From positions 3,286,001 to 3,350,000 of the forward strand of contig CM074127.1 of NCBI GenBank assembly GCA_037178625.1: DNA of 64,000 bases. Reading direction: 5' to 3'. Numbering within the stretch: position 1 is the stretch's first letter; each line of letters opens with the position of its first letter. Shown piece by piece: positions 20,813-31,055 of this stretch. Under the pieces are notes generated by a model. The model was not told where the DNA came from, did no database searches, and saw nothing but the letters and a program-made list of their open reading frames with translations. Made by a program: the position numbers and the translations under genes. This DNA comes from Skeletonema tropicum (taxonomy: Eukaryota > Bacillariophyta > Thalassiosirophyceae > Thalassiosirales > Thalassiosiraceae).

Positions 20813-22367
20813 ATTGACCTTTCCACAGCGGGCACGCCCAGTGGGCTAAGCAGTCTCATCTACTTTTTCCCTGATTCTGTGGATGCAACTCGATTTTTTC
20901 ACAATTTTGTTAGAGATTTTAGTTAGAGAGCAGCTCTCAAGGCGAAAATTAAGTTTCAGGGAAGTGGTTTACATGCTAGCCCCGAGACACTATCCTTTAG
21001 GTGACTATTATGTGAGTGTATACTGTGCTGGGTAGGTGTTGAAAGCGTATATTTTCGTCGAGATATGCATGTGAAAGGTGCTCTCTAGCTTGGTACTAGC
21101 TTTGATGGCTGATGGCCAAAGTTTTTTACATAGCAAAAAGCCAGTGTACTAGTGTTGAAAAATTTCACCCTTTCTGAGATTTGTGAAAGTTACAGGGTGA
21201 AGTTTCAGGAATTTCAAGGGAATTTCAAAAACAAATTTCACTACAGCTTATTCTAAACTTAAGACCACACAATTTCTCTTGTACGAACACTCACAATCCA
21301 ACCAGCCACCACACTCTCAAAGCGTCTCAGAAATCCTCTTCCCAAGCACCTTCTTCGCATGCATGATATGATGAAGGTTTTCATATCTTCGAAGAAGGGC
21401 AATTCCAGTGCCATCCTTCATCCTATTCCGGACCTTAGTAAGAATGGTGTGCTTCAAAGGTTTGGCCCGACGTTCGCAATCCATAGACCCCACCGTTCCC
21501 ATGGACAGTAGAGGCTTTGCAACGAGTCGATAGAAGTCGGACATTCCTGCGTAACACTCATACCACCCCAAGCGTCCAGAAATAGCACCAGTCCTCTTGC
21601 ATATTTTACCACTTCTTTGATACTGAAAGACTTGTTACTCTTTTCCAGTTCCTCAGAAGATGGAACCAGCGGAAGTGGATCTGCAAAAGAATGATACCAG
21701 TCATTCGACTGAGTATCAAAGTTCTCGAAATCCTTGAGCACTCTCTTCTGCATCTCGTCCAAACCATCAACACCCAAGGCCACATACCACTCAATCATCT
21801 TTCTCACAAGTGCGGCCTTGTTTGTCTGCAGGTGGAAAACATTCCTCCAGGCACGAGACTTGGGGTCACAGAGGAAAGCCATCAAGTGATGCTCATCGAG
21901 TAAGCCAACCTTCTATCCGCTGGGATCAGTTTTTGGTTTTTCGTGTTAGCGATATTGGAGCGATATTGGCCTTCCCGCCAGAACTTTTGAGAATTTCAAT
22001 TTTGGCCAAATTTATCAACAATTTCACCCTGAAATTTTCCTGTAAGTTTCAGTGCTGAAATTTCTCCCTTAGAAATTTTTCAACACTACAGTGTACTCTC
22101 ACATGCATTTCTCAGCGGGGAAATGGAATTTTCGGCCAGCGAACATATGTATAGAGTCGACAATATAGTCGACGAAAGGATGGTACTACTGGAAATGCAT
22201 ACTAATCATCTTCCTGAAACTTAATTTTGGCCATGAGAGCTGCTCTCTAACTGAAATCTCTAACAAAATTGTGAAAAAATTGAGTTGCATCCACAATCCA
22301 CAGATTTCCAAAGAATAGGGGAAAAAGTAGATGAGGGACGAAAGGGGGCTGCCGTGGAAAGGTCAAT
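20813..22367. mobile_element. Long inverted-repeat element (decayed)
   Basis: About 1.55 kb flanked by long imperfect inverted arms. The best-kept part pairs 20883-20962 with 22211-22290, about 80 bp with few mismatches. Similarity extends outward to ATTGACCTTTCCAC (20813-20826) against GTGGAAAGGTCAAT (22354-22367), and inward in patches to about 21235 and 22010, including TGTTGAAAAATTTC at 21153 and its inverse near 22070. The centre holds a broken hAT-like transposase frame on the minus strand. I find no target duplication at the outer ends, so the boundary is approximate and the copy is probably old. It separates succinyl-CoA ligase from the THP3-like gene. Confidence 0.75.
21317..21885 (-). 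pseudogene. hAT-like transposase C-terminal remnant, frameshifted
   Basis: Two overlapping minus frames read as one protein broken by a single-base shift near 21560. The first (21885-21454) has FLCDPKSRAWRNVF and later VKYARGLVLFLDAWGG; the second (21571-21317) continues YECYAGMSDFYRLVAKPLLS, then SMDCERRAKPLKHTILTKVR and a run of basic residues. The pattern W-(G)-..-L..LA..LLS-..-S..CER....-..RN.M.. is that of the hAT C-terminal dimerisation region. The catalytic N-terminal parts are missing, so this is a fragment inside the long inverted-repeat element. Confidence 0.6.
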
Positions 22368-22456
22368 CGTCAAACGTCAAGTAGTAATCACATCATCACC
22401 ATGACGGTTCGTTGATAGGAGTAGTTTCCATTCCACCGCAGAAGAGTATATAGATA

Positions 22457-24352
22457 ATGGACTCCTCGAATTATAATTACACACAGCAGCCCTCATCATC
22501 CGCGGCGGCTACGGGATCTCAAGTCTGGAATGGCCAGCAGTGGGTCTCTACCGCAGCTGCACCACCTCCAGCCGCGACTGCAATTTACAAACACGGTAAA
22601 ACTCACACTCAATTAGTTCAACATTATACAAATTATTACCACTTATGGAATGCACAGGCAGAAAAAGCCAAGTTGGCATGCGCTGCTGTACCAGGTGACA
22701 GCGAGGCTATTCAGAGAGAGAAATGGGCGACTTATTATGCTACGAACAGCGCTGCGTTGGCACACTATCATTTGGGCATCAGTAAGGGAGGTGCGGTGCC
22801 GTATCAAAGACCGCAATCGCCCCCTGCTCCGCCTAGTGCGGTGCAGACACCGGTACCCGCCCAACAACAACAACAACAACCAGTGGCGGCTCATCAGAGA
22901 CAGACAGGAACAGTTGGGGTAAGTAGTGATAATGCATCTGCATCACATGCGAAAAAGAAGAAGTCGAGATGGTCGAAGTCAAAGGTGGAGTCGACAGAAC
23001 CGAGTCCTAGTAATCAAGACACCAATGGTAAGTTGTTATCGAGACAGGATTTCAATAATGTGTACAACAATTTCGTTCCCGAAAGAGGCGATCAAAATAC
23101 AATCACAAGCGTGTCTTCTGTGGGGAAGAAACGAAAACTTGAATCGTATAATTCAACGCTGTCAGCGAATGATAGTTATTACGGACCATCATCATCTTCT
23201 GTCGCGGATAGTTCCACAAAAGATGAAGATGAATTCATACCGCTTGGGCTTGACATGCCGTTGGGGGGAGCAAAAAGCGCAAAAAATAAGAAGCAAAAGC
23301 AGAAGGGGTTTCATGGTTTTGATCAAGATCATTCAACTTTATCTGAGCGGGCTCAACGTTTTAGGGGAGAAGGTGGAATTAGCAGTGCGTCTAAGACCAA
23401 ATCTACCGTTGCTAATGTGGAGAAGTATATGGGTAAGGGTGTTATCGGCGGGTCGAATCAACAACTCACTGAAGAAGATTATGTGGCAATGACTGTGAAG
23501 GGCACGTGCCAAGTGCTCGAGAAACATTACCTTCGCTTAACTTCCCCACCAAAGGCAGAACTGGTGCGCCCGCAGCCAGTACTTGCGAAACATCTCAAGA
23601 ATCTAAAGAAGTCATGGAGAAAGGGACGTATCCACAAAGGAACGCAGCGAGACTACAACTGGTACTGCTCTCAGTTCAAGGCGCTCCGGCAAGACTTGAC
23701 TGTGCAGCGAATCTTCAATGCATTCGCAGTGGATGTGTATGAGACGCATGCCAAGATAGCTCTCGAGGAAGATGACATCAATGAGTACAATCAGAGTCAG
23801 ACTCAGTTGAAGGAGTTGTATGATTCTATCACTGGTCACGAACACGAAGAAGGCAATGAAGGTGCTTTGAAAAACATGAATGAATTTGTTTCCTATCGTA
23901 TTATTTACTACGTGTTCTTATCAGGCAACAAGAAGTATGAAGGCGGCTCATCTGATGTTCTCAAAATCATAAACAAACTTTCTCCCGAGCAGAGAAGTGA
24001 CCCTTTCATAATTCACTCTCTGTCAGTCCGAGCTGCAGTTGCAGACAATGATTATCACAAGTTCTTTCAGCTTCAAGACAATGCACCTAACATGTCCGAT
24101 TATCTCATGGACAAAATAGTTCCTTCGGTAAGGCAGAGTGCGTTGCAGGCAATATGCAAGGCTTACCGTCCAAGTGTATCTACCTCTTTTGTTTTACGTG
24201 AGTTGGGATTCAACCCAGATGATAGGCAAGATTATTTGAGTGGAAAGGCTTGGATGGAGAGTTGTGGGTGTCGATTCGAGGGAGACAACTTGATGACTAA
24301 AGACACTCTCTTGAGGGAAAGTACACCAGCTGTCAAAAACTCGTTGATTTGA
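22457..24352 (+). CDS. SAC3/GANP-family PCI protein (THP3/LENG8-like)
   Basis: Single exon, 631 residues. The N-terminal half is low-complexity (Ser/Ala/Gln, a short poly-Gln run) with a helical block YKHGKTHTQLVQHYTNYYHLW and basic KKKKSRWSKSK. The C-terminal half (about 340-625) is a SAC3/GANP plus PCI-type fold: VKGTCQVLEKHYLRLTSPPK, RPQPVLAKHLKNLKKSW, DYNWYCSQFKALRQDLTVQR, FAVDVYETHAKIALEEDD, EFVSYRIIYYVFLSG. These blocks are those of yeast Thp3 and human LENG8, nuclear mRNA-processing factors that pair with a CSN-like PCI partner. Role in mRNA elongation/splicing is inferred from family. Confidence 0.88.
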   Translation: MDSSNYNYTQQPSSSAAATGSQVWNGQQWVSTAAAPPPAATAIYKHGKTHTQLVQHYTNYYHLWNAQAEKAKLACAAVPGDSEAIQREKWATYYATNSAALAHYHLGISKGGAVPYQRPQSPPAPPSAVQTPVPAQQQQQQPVAAHQRQTGTVGVSSDNASASHAKKKKSRWSKSKVESTEPSPSNQDTNGKLLSRQDFNNVYNNFVPERGDQNTITSVSSVGKKRKLESYNSTLSANDSYYGPSSSSVADSSTKDEDEFIPLGLDMPLGGAKSAKNKKQKQKGFHGFDQDHSTLSERAQRFRGEGGISSASKTKSTVANVEKYMGKGVIGGSNQQLTEEDYVAMTVKGTCQVLEKHYLRLTSPPKAELVRPQPVLAKHLKNLKKSWRKGRIHKGTQRDYNWYCSQFKALRQDLTVQRIFNAFAVDVYETHAKIALEEDDINEYNQSQTQLKELYDSITGHEHEEGNEGALKNMNEFVSYRIIYYVFLSGNKKYEGGSSDVLKIINKLSPEQRSDPFIIHSLSVRAAVADNDYHKFFQLQDNAPNMSDYLMDKIVPSVRQSALQAICKAYRPSVSTSFVLRELGFNPDDRQDYLSGKAWMESCGCRFEGDNLMTKDTLLRESTPAVKNSLI

Positions 24353-24805
24353 AGATGTATGATTATCTCCGTGCTTTTCGTGCTTGCTACATATCGGGAG
24401 AATAAAGTCTCTTGGTAAAACCGCTGTCTGCTTTTACACTCATATCTGAAATCACCTTTACACAGCAGTATTAGGAGAGCACGTCTCTAATGATTTCGAA
24501 CGTTGATGCTTATTTATTTAATTCAATAGTAACAAACAACGATGGACATATACTCTAGCTAGAAACAGAGGGAGATAGAACTGGCATTTGTACAGAAGAG
24601 ATTTATTCACCTCTCTCCTTCTATTGTTCAGCTCTATTTCTACGTCATCGACGTAGGAATTCATAGGCTTCGTATCCTCCACGAAGTACGCACCAAGCAC
24701 AAGCCAAACTTTGATTGCTTTGCCTTCATGCATTGACTTCTGGAACATTTTGCTGTATTGCTTCAATTCATGTTCATTGCATTGTCTTCTGTGTCATTTT
24801 GCTCA
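24353..24805. other. Intergenic with inverted repeat
   Basis: Includes AATAAA just after the THP3-like stop and an inverted repeat CTACGTC-ATC-GACGTAG at 24640-24656 running into ACGTAGGAATT (24651-24661). A minus frame at 24518-24766 is not supported. Confidence 0.4.
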
Positions 24806-25969
24806 ATGAAAAGAATGCTGATGAAATTGCTGGCGCTTACTCTTACTCTTCACTACTTGCTTTGGTGCGGCGATGCCTTCTCTTACAGCAGTCGGCCTCA
24901 GAACAACCTCGGCTGCACTACACACCTGCGCTCCACCATCAGCGATGATGTAATGAGGTCAGTAAGCAACATGCCATCCACGTCGGCGCCGCTGTCAAGG
25001 AATACATTTGCAGGACAGGTGGAGCAAGCGCTTATGCAGAGATTCGATCCATCCAAAATTGAACGTGTCATCACGTCATGGCGATTGGCTGAACTTGGAT
25101 ACGAACACAGAGAGTTTGTCGGTGATCAACAGATGCCTCCAATAACTGACGCCTCTACTAGCCGATGTTATCAGCATGCACCTTCATTTGTGCCAGGCCT
25201 CAAAGCAACCGCCTGGTGGGATAATGCTGAGGATGATTTGGCTTGGGCGAAGTCGCTATCCAAATCATTTGAGAATATTAGAGATGAATTCATATCTGTC
25301 ATGTCTGCCCCAGACAAGCTCTCCGAAGGAAATAATGTATGGGCTGGGGCTCTCTCAACTGATGCAGAAAGTTATGGAGAGGGATGGAAAACGTTGGTAC
25401 TGTTAAATAGAGGACAATGGGATGAGAACAATGCAAAACTTTTTCCATCGACTTCACGTGCTATTCATAAAAGTGGTGCACCAGTGGCGGAAGCATTCTT
25501 TGCATCAATGAAACCGCAAACTTCGATCAAGCCACACAGTGATTTCACAAACTTCGTTCTTACATCTCACCTGCCTCTGGTAATTCCTGAGAACGGCAAC
25601 AATAAATGCCGACTTTCAGTAGGTGACGAAACGCGCGAGTGGTTGGAAGGGAAAGTTATCTTATTCGATACAAGCATATATCATGATGCAATAAACGAAT
25701 CAGAGGAGATGAGATACATTTTAATGTTGAGAGTTTGGCATCCAGATTTAACGAAGGATGAAATTGAGGCTCTGCAATTTATATACGACTGTTTGGAGAT
25801 TCCTGAGCTACTAAGTGATGATCCTGATCAAGTATTCATGGCTGAACAACGTGCAAAGATTGTAAAAGAGTTTCCTCTGATTGGAAGTCAAGCAAGCGGT
25901 GGATTCGGTGGAATCAAAGGAGGAAAAAAGACGAAGGGTAAAGCAAAACGAAAGAAGGGTCGAAAGTAA
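24806..25969 (+). CDS. Aspartyl/asparaginyl beta-hydroxylase-like protein, secretory/plastid presequence
   Basis: 387 residues from the ATG at 24806; the frame is open to an ATG at 24758, but the inner Met starts a clean signal peptide (KLLALTLTLHYLLWCGDAF), whose end GDAFSY resembles the diatom ASAFAP site. The domain at about 200-325 shows the Fe(II)/2-oxoglutarate facial triad of the Asp_Arg_Hydrox family: IKPHSDFTNF (HxD), then SIYHDAINESEEMRYILMLR with a distal His and the 2-oxoglutarate-binding Arg. The N-terminal part (RAIHKSGAPVAEAFFASMKP) also matches. The C-terminus is very basic (GGKKTKGKAKRKKGRK). Substrate unknown; relatives hydroxylate EGF-like domains or small molecules. Confidence 0.85.
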   Translation: MKRMLMKLLALTLTLHYLLWCGDAFSYSSRPQNNLGCTTHLRSTISDDVMRSVSNMPSTSAPLSRNTFAGQVEQALMQRFDPSKIERVITSWRLAELGYEHREFVGDQQMPPITDASTSRCYQHAPSFVPGLKATAWWDNAEDDLAWAKSLSKSFENIRDEFISVMSAPDKLSEGNNVWAGALSTDAESYGEGWKTLVLLNRGQWDENNAKLFPSTSRAIHKSGAPVAEAFFASMKPQTSIKPHSDFTNFVLTSHLPLVIPENGNNKCRLSVGDETREWLEGKVILFDTSIYHDAINESEEMRYILMLRVWHPDLTKDEIEALQFIYDCLEIPELLSDDPDQVFMAEQRAKIVKEFPLIGSQASGGFGGIKGGKKTKGKAKRKKGRK

Positions 25970-26091
25970 AGAAGTGATCCCATTAAATTGTTCCCTTAAT
26001 AATTATTATTTGATTCTATTCTAAGCCTTCTATTCTATAGTCATAGTATTCATAATACTTCAAGAGTGATGCTGATACATAGTGATAAGTA

Positions 26092-28610
26092 TCAACGCCT
26101 GCTTCCGATAATTAGCTGAGACAATATTTCTTTTGCATACTTCAGTCTCTTCGAAACGTCAGTCTGCTGGTTGTTCGCAATGTCTGAAATGCTGTATAGT
26201 GACCTGTTCTTCTCTTTATCTACGAATGTGACAAGATTTCCTTCTGATGATATCAACACTTGAGTTTCATCGTTGAATTGAACTTGCACAGTGTCGTTGC
26301 TCAACCGGAAAAGCATCGCATGCTTTGTTTTGATCCATTTCTTCATGTAGATCATATCCTCCGCGGTTTGGCTCTTGGTAGAGTCTGAAGTGATAGGTAG
26401 GGTCTCGCCTGTATCCTCGGCGCGTTTTTGTTGCTCAGATAAGTAATTACGGAAGTGCTGAAGCAAAGTCACTTTCTTCTTCAAAGTGTCTTCTGGGTAG
26501 TCAGAGAGCGTGTATGTAGCAAGTGGTTCACTGGATCCGTCCAAGTTTGATTTCCTACGCTCAATGTAAACAAAGGAATCACTGGTTGCAGAGAGAACTG
26601 CCTTTGTAGAGTCATTAAAGTATACACCAGAACTGCAATGAAGAAAGATGTGTGAGTGTGTGTACAATGAATAAAACAACAGCATCAGGGAAACTCTTCA
26701 CGTACCTTCCATCGTTGAGCAGGAAACCAAGACCATACTTGCTAGTATAGTCGACAAATCGTGAGACCCACTTTGTTTCTTCCACCATCGCGACAGCACA
26801 AGCTTTCATCTTCCCTCCGCCACTCTGGATGCGTTCAAAATTAGTCAAGCAAACATCCAAGTTGCTGTGCATTCTTTCCAGCACACTAGCCTCATCTGAA
26901 TTTGCGGCCACAGGAGATGACTTGGGATCTTGCGATGAAGCTGCGGAGGGTGGTGGTTCCCTAACTTCGTCATCATCTATGCGACATGAAGCTACGTCCC
27001 CTCTAAGCTTGTCGATGACTGATACTGCTGGCTTTGAAGTAGACTGTACTTCGTCGTAAATCGCAAACTTGGACTTTGCAGATGATGCAGGCTTTGCTTG
27101 CGGTGCTGGCGCAGAGTTGGAAATATTAATGTCAAGTGCACTCGTTGGATTGACTACTTGTAGCTCTCCGAACTCATCCGTTGACCATAGTGGCGCACTG
27201 TAGGTACAGCTTGATGGGATGGATCCAGGGATCTGATTGTGTGCAATGAAGGCATGTTGCCTCAGTTCGTTCAATGAAGGTCTGTATAGCATAGTGACGA
27301 TGTGACAAACGAAGGATGTTAGTGAAGAAGTATCAACAGAAGTATCAACAATAAAGGGCAAAGATGAGAGCTCTTGGAAACGCACCTGAGGCTGGGATCA
27401 GATTGAAGCATCGAACTAATGAATGAACGTGCATCAGAAGATACCTTGCCCTTCGGAAAGGAATACTCATTGTTCAAAATCCTGCGGTATGTCGACTTGA
27501 CATCTTTCGACTCGTATGGAGGCTTGCCAACCAACATTGTAAAACAAATCACTCCCATAGACCAAATGTCGACCTCAAAGGAGTGCTCACGCTTTTCCTT
27601 GTTTCCGTTGATAACCTCAGGAGCGATATAATTGGGTGTCCCACAAATTGTTTTTCGCTTTTCATCTGAAGAGTCTACCCTCACTGCAAGGCCAAAATCT
27701 CCAACTTTGATATTCATCGTTTTACTGAGGAACAGATTTCCAAGCTTCAGATCGCGATGTATGACATTGCTGTCATGCATGAAAGAGACAGCATCGATCA
27801 ACTGAAGCATGAAGTAACGAGTCTCTTCTTCCGTTAAACTCTTCCGTCTTTTGATCATTTCGTTACAGCTTTGATTGTGGCAAAGTTCAAGAAGAATGTA
27901 GCAGTTTGTTTTATCTTCAAAAAAGTGCTTGTACTCACAAACATTTACATGTTTCATCGTCCTGTGAATCTTGATCTCCGTTTGAAGCTGGTAAGATAGA
28001 TAAGAAAGATGCAAAGATGCGTTAGATCATTAGACAACTGGCTAGTCAAGTGGGATAAATAGCGTCAAGAAAGGCCAAAACATGTACTTACCTTTTGACG
28101 GGCACGATTCTTGACAAGATTGGCTTTTGGAACAATCTTAGCAGCGTAAATCTTATTGGTATCCAGAGAAGTAACCTGATATACCTTTGCGAATCCTCCC
28201 TTTCCAAGCAACTTTCCACGCATATACTTATGCACTGTGTATCCATCTCCATTAGGTCTCTTTCTGTGCTCTATAATGATAGAGTCGGATGAGTTGGTCT
28301 TGTCCGGAAGAGTGGAGGAGGATGGCACATACTGTTTCTTCACAAATCCACCACTGCTTGCACCTGTCTCTGTGTTGGTACTCGCTTCACTATTAGCAGA
28401 AGAAGCACTCAACGCTCTTCGCAACGTGTTGCTTGACATGCTCGAGATTCCCTTATTGTTGCTATTATCTGACGCCTTCCTCTCAAAGGCGGTGGTCTTG
28501 GAAGAGGAGGAGTCCTTCTTTCCCAGCAAGGAAGATTTGGTAGATGCAGAGCCATTCTGAATGTTAGTGCTTCGTTGCCCCAATGGAGCTCTAGTGCTTC
28601 GAGTTGCCAT
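26092..28610 (-). CDS. PLK: Polo-like kinase
   Basis: Four exons (28610-28092, 27987-27386, 27281-26706, 26632-26092; introns 104, 104, 73 nt) encode 745 residues. A Ser-rich extension of about 125 residues precedes the kinase: GKLLGKGGFAKVY (Gly loop), Lys158 in AAKIV, HRDLKLGN, DFGLA, GTPNYIAPEV. Two polo boxes follow: PB1 from about Trp545 (WVSRFVDYTSKYGLGFLLND, FNDSTK) and PB2 (KWIKTKHAMLFRLSNDTVQ). PLKs drive mitotic entry, centrosome/spindle maturation and cytokinesis. Compared with human PLK1 the phosphopeptide-clamp residues Trp414, His538 and Lys540 appear as Phe549, Glu688 and Gln690. An E2F-like site lies 225 bp upstream. Confidence 0.95.
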
Positions 28611-28834
28611 GATTGGGAGATAATGAAATCCAACGATCACAGCATGAGCATGAGAGATGTTGTGTTTGAATGTAAAGCCTTTTCATGTTCATGTGTCATG
28701 GCATGGTTGTTTGTTTTGGCGAGAGTGGGAGCCCAACGACATTTTCGTATTCAAATCGAGAACGGCATCCAGAAACCACAGAAACCGGACGGATTTGGAT
28801 GGGTGTCTCTGGGATACGGCCTGTTCTCGCTCCG

Positions 28835-28844
28835 TCCCGCCAAA
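28835..28844 (-). promoter_or_regulatory. E2F/DP-like site
   Basis: TTTGGCGGGA on the minus strand matches the E2F consensus TTTSGCGS. It lies in the 290-bp space between the divergent PLK and MFS genes, 225 bp upstream of the PLK start and 57 bp before the MFS start. PLK genes are cell-cycle regulated in many eukaryotes, so a link is plausible but unproven. Confidence 0.45.
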
Positions 28845-28900
28845 TTTGAAAATTGACATCCAAAAACCAAAAGATCCGCCATCCAACGCAACTAACCTGG

Positions 28901-30592
28901 ATGCAGCTCCACATGCTCATATCTTATGCTAATGTGTTGAGTGCCAAGATGATGAGGAAGAGGCAAATGAATCTCTCCTCTGCGGCATGCCGGTATGGGC
29001 ATCTTCAGCGTCTGCCTATTTTCATAGCAATATTGTCATTAATGTCCACAACAACTCACTCACTATCGCTGAACAACTATGTCCAGCCTCGAGCCTACCG
29101 CCGATCATTGGGAGCAACTGTTTCTTCGACAAATATTGCTGGTAGAAATAGGGCTGATAACGTCGTTTTCACTAATAGGCAATCAACAATATTATACGAA
29201 GCAACAACACATGATTCATCTACAAATGATAAAAAACAACCAGCATCCCGTTTTCGTTTCGTTTCAAACATCGTCAAAGGCAAAGATCTCTCAGTCCCAG
29301 CTGTACTTCTTGCTTCATTCCTCAATCTTCTGGGCTTCACGATGGCTTCTCCGATTCAACCTGCTCTTGGGAAGCATTTTGATTTACCGCTTGGGGCATC
29401 CTTTGGATCGCTGTCTTCGGCATATCCTCTTGGAATGATGTTTGGTGTGTTTCTATGGCCAACGTTGAGTGATATAATAGGTCGAAAGATTGTCATGGCA
29501 ACAACTCTAGCTGGATCGGGTATGGGCCTGCTTCTTCAAAGTTATGGAGTTCAGAGACAATGGACACTGCAGCAGTTTTTGGCTGCGAGAGTTTTGACGG
29601 GCTGTTTTGCTGGAAACTCTCCAATTAGCAAGGCATATTTAGCTGATAGAGGATCACAGGGAAATGGAATTGAATTAACAAAATACTTGGCATGGAAAGA
29701 TGCTGCAAGTACAATGGCTTTCATTATTGGTCCAGTGCTAGGAGGCTTATTGTATCAAGGAGGGAAAAGTGTGGTTGATAATACCAGGAGTATTGCATTT
29801 GTGATTTTCTGTTCGGCAGTTGCATCATTATTTGCGTCTTTTTCAATCATTACATGTGTGAAGAACCAAAATACAAAAATGACAGCTGTTTCCAAAGATG
29901 ATAAAGCTGCAACAAATTCAACCGCGAGTGCTACTGAGTCTAGTGAGAAAGCAGGTAACTCAATCATATCCTGTCCACTCGGAACCAGACTGTGGACTGG
30001 TGTTGCTACAGTTGCTGGTGTCTCTGCATTGTATCATGTTGCAGATAGTACATTCTTCGCATTCTTTCCATCACTTCTTCAGAATCGTCTCAACTTTGAT
30101 ACACAAGGGGTTGGTCTGACATTCACAATGTTTGCTGTCATAAGTTTCGTTATGTCGGCATTTGTTAGCTCTAGATTCGTTGGGAAGTATGGGCCCGTTG
30201 CTGCATGTTCCACAGGTCTTGGAGCTATTGGAACAGCTCTCTTAGCTTTAGGATTTGCAGCATCTCAATCGTGGATTCCGGCTGCTCTTCCTGTTATTCT
30301 TGGCGCAGCGTCTCTCTACTACGTGGGGGTCCCATTGTATGGGCCTTCCTTGCCAACGATGCTCTTGCAATGCGTCCCACCAAACAAAAGAGGTGCTGTG
30401 ATGGGTTTTGATGGCACTATTAACACGTTAGCACGGGTTGTAAGCCCACTTGCCATGGGAGAAATTCATAGACGATATGGTCCTGGCCGATGCTTTGGGG
30501 TTGCGGGTCTGTTCGTTTATTCGGCGGCGATGCTGGCATTGATACGAAGATGGGTCGTGCTTCGAAAAGATTTTATCAAGTCGTCATCGTAA
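28901..30592 (+). CDS. Major facilitator superfamily transporter with N-terminal presequence
   Basis: 563 residues from the first ATG (28901); further Mets at 28949 and 28967 are possible starts. A hydrophobic signal (LPIFIAILSLMSTTTHSLSL) and about 90 hydrophilic residues precede 12 predicted helices, suggesting an organelle (plastid or other) membrane. MFS signatures: LSDIIGRKIVMATTLAGSGMG between helices 2 and 3, TGCFAGNSPISKAYLADR in helix 4-5, and GFTMASPIQPALGKHF in helix 1. A charged loop of about 45 residues separates the two six-helix halves, as usual. The C-half has PPNKRGAVMGFDGTINTLAR. The pattern resembles drug/proton antiporter-like (tetracycline-type) carriers, but substrate is not readable. 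Confidence 0.88.
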   Translation: MQLHMLISYANVLSAKMMRKRQMNLSSAACRYGHLQRLPIFIAILSLMSTTTHSLSLNNYVQPRAYRRSLGATVSSTNIAGRNRADNVVFTNRQSTILYEATTHDSSTNDKKQPASRFRFVSNIVKGKDLSVPAVLLASFLNLLGFTMASPIQPALGKHFDLPLGASFGSLSSAYPLGMMFGVFLWPTLSDIIGRKIVMATTLAGSGMGLLLQSYGVQRQWTLQQFLAARVLTGCFAGNSPISKAYLADRGSQGNGIELTKYLAWKDAASTMAFIIGPVLGGLLYQGGKSVVDNTRSIAFVIFCSAVASLFASFSIITCVKNQNTKMTAVSKDDKAATNSTASATESSEKAGNSIISCPLGTRLWTGVATVAGVSALYHVADSTFFAFFPSLLQNRLNFDTQGVGLTFTMFAVISFVMSAFVSSRFVGKYGPVAACSTGLGAIGTALLALGFAASQSWIPAALPVILGAASLYYVGVPLYGPSLPTMLLQCVPPNKRGAVMGFDGTINTLARVVSPLAMGEIHRRYGPGRCFGVAGLFVYSAAMLALIRRWVVLRKDFIKSSS

Positions 30593-31055
30593 ACTACTTA
30601 AGTCGCGACAAATCATCAACTATATGACCTAACCTACTGCTTGATAAGTATTGCTGCCAAGCAAGGGTAGTCCTCTCTGGCTCTGTCAGATTCTCCATGT
30701 CCGCAAAGAAATAGGAGTATGGTAGAAACTTCTGGACGGCACGAAGATTGTCACAAATCTTGCATCTTCAAAAATTCGAAAAGAAGGTTTCGATGTTCGT
30801 TCATTCGGAGTCGGAAGTTGCACGACAACGATATCGTAGCACACCATCACTAGTATTGTACGGTTAACGGTTACATTATCATCAAACTAAACACCATCAA
30901 CTAATAGTAATTAGTTACCTGCTATCGAAAACATATTTCAAGGAAGTGACGGTGGGAGAAGTATTCATCTAAGCCGAGGAGGAGATGGTTAATTTTTGGG
31001 CATCAAAAAATCTCATTCACCACTAGAACAATTTCTGAGAATAACCGATACGGTC
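30593..31055. other. Intergenic, no supported feature
   Basis: 463 bp between two forward genes; 3' UTR of the MFS gene and promoter of the autophagy gene. No RNA gene or repeat of note was seen. Confidence 0.4.

Noticed and set aside
24518..24766. 82-codon minus-strand frame overlapping the hydroxylase gene start
   Set aside because: No family similarity, overlaps the opposite gene's leader; not convincing.
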